Below are positions 62,730 through 64,000 of a DNA stretch of 64,000 nucleotides, piece after piece. Numbering within the stretch: the first letter of the stretch is position 1; each line of letters begins with the position of its first letter. The DNA is from Verrucomicrobiota bacterium JB022 (GTDB lineage Bacteria > Verrucomicrobiota > Verrucomicrobiia > Opitutales > Oceanipulchritudinaceae). The translations under genes were made by a program, and so were the position numbers. The stretch is taken from contig JAUTCQ010000013.1 in NCBI GenBank assembly GCA_030673845.1, forward strand, positions 226,001-290,000, written 5' to 3'. Below the pieces are notes generated by a model. The model searched no databases. It was not told the origin of the DNA and saw nothing but the letters and a program-made list of their open reading frames with translations.

Positions 62730-64000
62730 TCACTTCCACTTGCTGCTGATGCCGATGAGTTCGATCTCGATCACGCTGGCACCGGGGGTGGCTTCGACCG
62801 GGAAGGCCGTGCGGATGGGCTTGGTTGGGTTGAGCTTCGGGTGGTTGAAGAAGCGCCCGTAGGCCTGATTCCACGCGCCGAACTCGCTCCCGAAGTCCTC
62901 CTCGATGTCGAGGTAGGCGCGCAGTTGCACGATGTCGCTGGTGGTGACTCCGGCGACGGTCATGCGGTCGGTCAGGGTCAATAGCGCCCCTGCGCCTTGG
63001 CCGTGGTGGCCTTGTCGGCTGGTATCGACCACGCCGGAGAACCACGTTAGCGCGGCCTCGCGCCCGACCAGAGTCGAGCGGCTGAGGAACGAGGCCTCGT
63101 CGCCTTCGCGCTGGGCCGTGGCGCCCGGGCCGGCTGCGGTTGGCAGAGCGGCGTAGAATTCAATCTCCACCAGCATGCCGTTGGCGTTAAAACCGGGGGC
63201 GGCAAATTCGCTCAAGGCCGGGGCGGGCATGCGGCGCGCGGCCCAATACTCCTTCCAGGCGGCGGCAAAGCCCTCGAAATCCACGGGCTGGGCCGGTGCG
63301 CCTTCTGCGGGCAGCGGCGGGGAAAGCATGGCGCGGGCAAAGACGACATCGCGCGGGGAGGCACCCCAATGGGCGAGCGCTTCGGCCAGCTTGTCCATCG
63401 TCGAAAGGCTCTGTGCCTGCATGTCGCCTAGCTGGCCGTCCTTGCCCGGGCTGGCGAGCATGCCAGAGGTGAGGACCAGCGCGCTGAAGGGCTGCACGGC
63501 GGTCAGGCGCGGCGAAAGATCCACCACGCGGCCATTGGAGAGGCGGGGCGACTGTTGCGGCCACTTGTCGGTCGGGAGGGCGACGACCGCGTCGAAGGCC
63601 ACCTTCGCCTGTGCCTCGGGCAGCTTGGTCACGCCAATGGTGGTGCGGGTGGGCGGGAGGCGGTCGCCCTGGCCAAAGTGCTGGTTGAAGGCCCCGTTCC
63701 ATGCGTTCATCGCCCCTTCCATCTGGCTGTCGGCCGGGTCGACCAGCAGGTAGCCGCGGATGTTGACGACATCCGCGAGGGAGCCGCCCGCCTTCTTCAG
63801 GTCGGCCGCGAGGGCGGCGAAGGCGGCGTCGGCCTGGGCTTCGAGCGTGCGACCGCTCGCAGTATAGGTGCCGGTGAAGATCTTGACCGCTTCAGGGGCG
63901 ACCGTGGCGGAGGCGCTGTAGGGCGCGCCGGAGAGCGGGACGATTTCGGCCACCTGGGCGCTGAGAGGCGTCAGCAAGGTGCAGGCGAGGGTCCAAAGAG
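62730..64000 (-). CDS. exported triple-domain RidA (YjgF) family protein, 5' end outside window
   Basis: About 420 visible residues. The N-terminus enters from outside with a signal-peptide core (LWTLACTLLTPLSAQ) running to the window edge. Three RidA/YER057c-like domains follow: residues about 10-135 (with PTRTTIGVTKLP), 160-285 (ALVLTSGMLASPGKDGQ) and 300-415 (KPIRTAFPVEATPGASVIEIE). Arg positions that clamp the imine substrate in RidA are kept in domains 1 and 3 and less clear in domain 2. Exported RidA repeats are unusual, since RidA normally acts in the cytosol on enamine/imine intermediates. Confidence 0.82.
   Translation of the reverse strand, partial: LWTLACTLLTPLSAQVAEIVPLSGAPYSASATVAPEAVKIFTGTYTASGRTLEAQADAAFAALAADLKKAGGSLADVVNIRGYLLVDPADSQMEGAMNAWNGAFNQHFGQGDRLPPTRTTIGVTKLPEAQAKVAFDAVVALPTDKWPQQSPRLSNGRVVDLSPRLTAVQPFSALVLTSGMLASPGKDGQLGDMQAQSLSTMDKLAEALAHWGASPRDVVFARAMLSPPLPAEGAPAQPVDFEGFAAAWKEYWAARRMPAPALSEFAAPGFNANGMLVEIEFYAALPTAAGPGATAQREGDEASFLSRSTLVGREAALTWFSGVVDTSRQGHHGQGAGALLTLTDRMTVAGVTTSDIVQLRAYLDIEEDFGSEFGAWNQAYGRFFNHPKLNPTKPIRTAFPVEATPGASVIEIELIGISSKWK

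Overview
This is a GC-rich bacterial chromosome segment that is densely coding and dominated by housekeeping genes. The gene content points to Verrucomicrobiota, probably class Opitutae. The clues are a PEP-CTERM exported protein, a ThuA-domain protein, a GxxExxY cassette with repeat flanks, GCAYCC/GGRTGC palindromic interspersed repeats, RodZ-like and SUF genes, and many orphan two-component proteins. The taxonomic call is an inference from family knowledge; there is no rRNA in the window.

Layout. 1-5.6 kb: AddAB-type break-repair helicase/nuclease and an MscS channel on the minus strand. 5.7-9.1 kb: a solitary RelE-fold protein, a DnaA-box-rich gap that looks like oriC, dnaN, a membrane protein and an NTF2-like protein. 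9.3-11.4 kb: a catalytically degenerate short-chain dehydrogenase domain fused to a very long Arg/Glu-rich and histone-H1-like Lys/Ala tail. 11.5-15.5 kb: a three-gene phosphorelay. 15.7-20.4 kb: miaB, a GxxExxY cassette, a membrane protein, a RodZ-like protein, a PEP-CTERM protein and a decayed beta-barrel gene. 20.4-23.2 kb: an accessory stretch with a NarL-type regulator, two tandem paralogous 45-residue peptide genes (each with its own terminator), and two exported signal-peptidase-fold proteins. 23.2-30.5 kb: the atpBEFHAGDC operon preceded by two paralogous single-membrane-span small proteins. 30.6-38.1 kb: trmB, a PhoR/PhoB-like pair, mnmG, mnmE and recA, with four perfect GTTCCACGTGGAAC palindromes (parS) between 34.5 and 36.9 kb. 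38.2-45.7 kb: HAD phosphatase, antiporter-TrkA-EIIA fusion, an AhpD-like/DHp/receiver trio, holA, purC. 45.9-50.8 kb: tRNA-Glu, palindromic repeats, aldo-keto reductase, two exported proteins sharing a motif, a GspE/PilB ATPase with a receiver protein. 51-56.6 kb: fur-sufC-mntA-hepT-sufB-nyn-sufD. 56.7-64 kb: palindromic repeats, ThuA protein, msrB, alcohol dehydrogenase, trxB, Nudix hydrolase, thioesterase and a secreted triple-RidA protein cut by the right edge.

How it fits together. The candidate origin (6.1-6.3 kb), the sliding clamp, the parS cluster about 28 kb away, mnmEG, the atp operon, recA and holA together resemble an origin-proximal chromosome region. The iron-sulphur operon appears to be under a Fur-family regulator with a 7-1-7 palindrome in its promoter region, and it has been invaded by a MntA-HepT toxin-antitoxin pair and a NYN nuclease gene. 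The most unusual items are the SDR/H1-like fusion, the tandem 45-residue peptides, the small proteins beside atpB, a lipoprotein start codon buried in the atp terminator hairpin, and inverted pairs of roughly 10-bp-period repeats of which one surrounds a GxxExxY gene and two appear empty.
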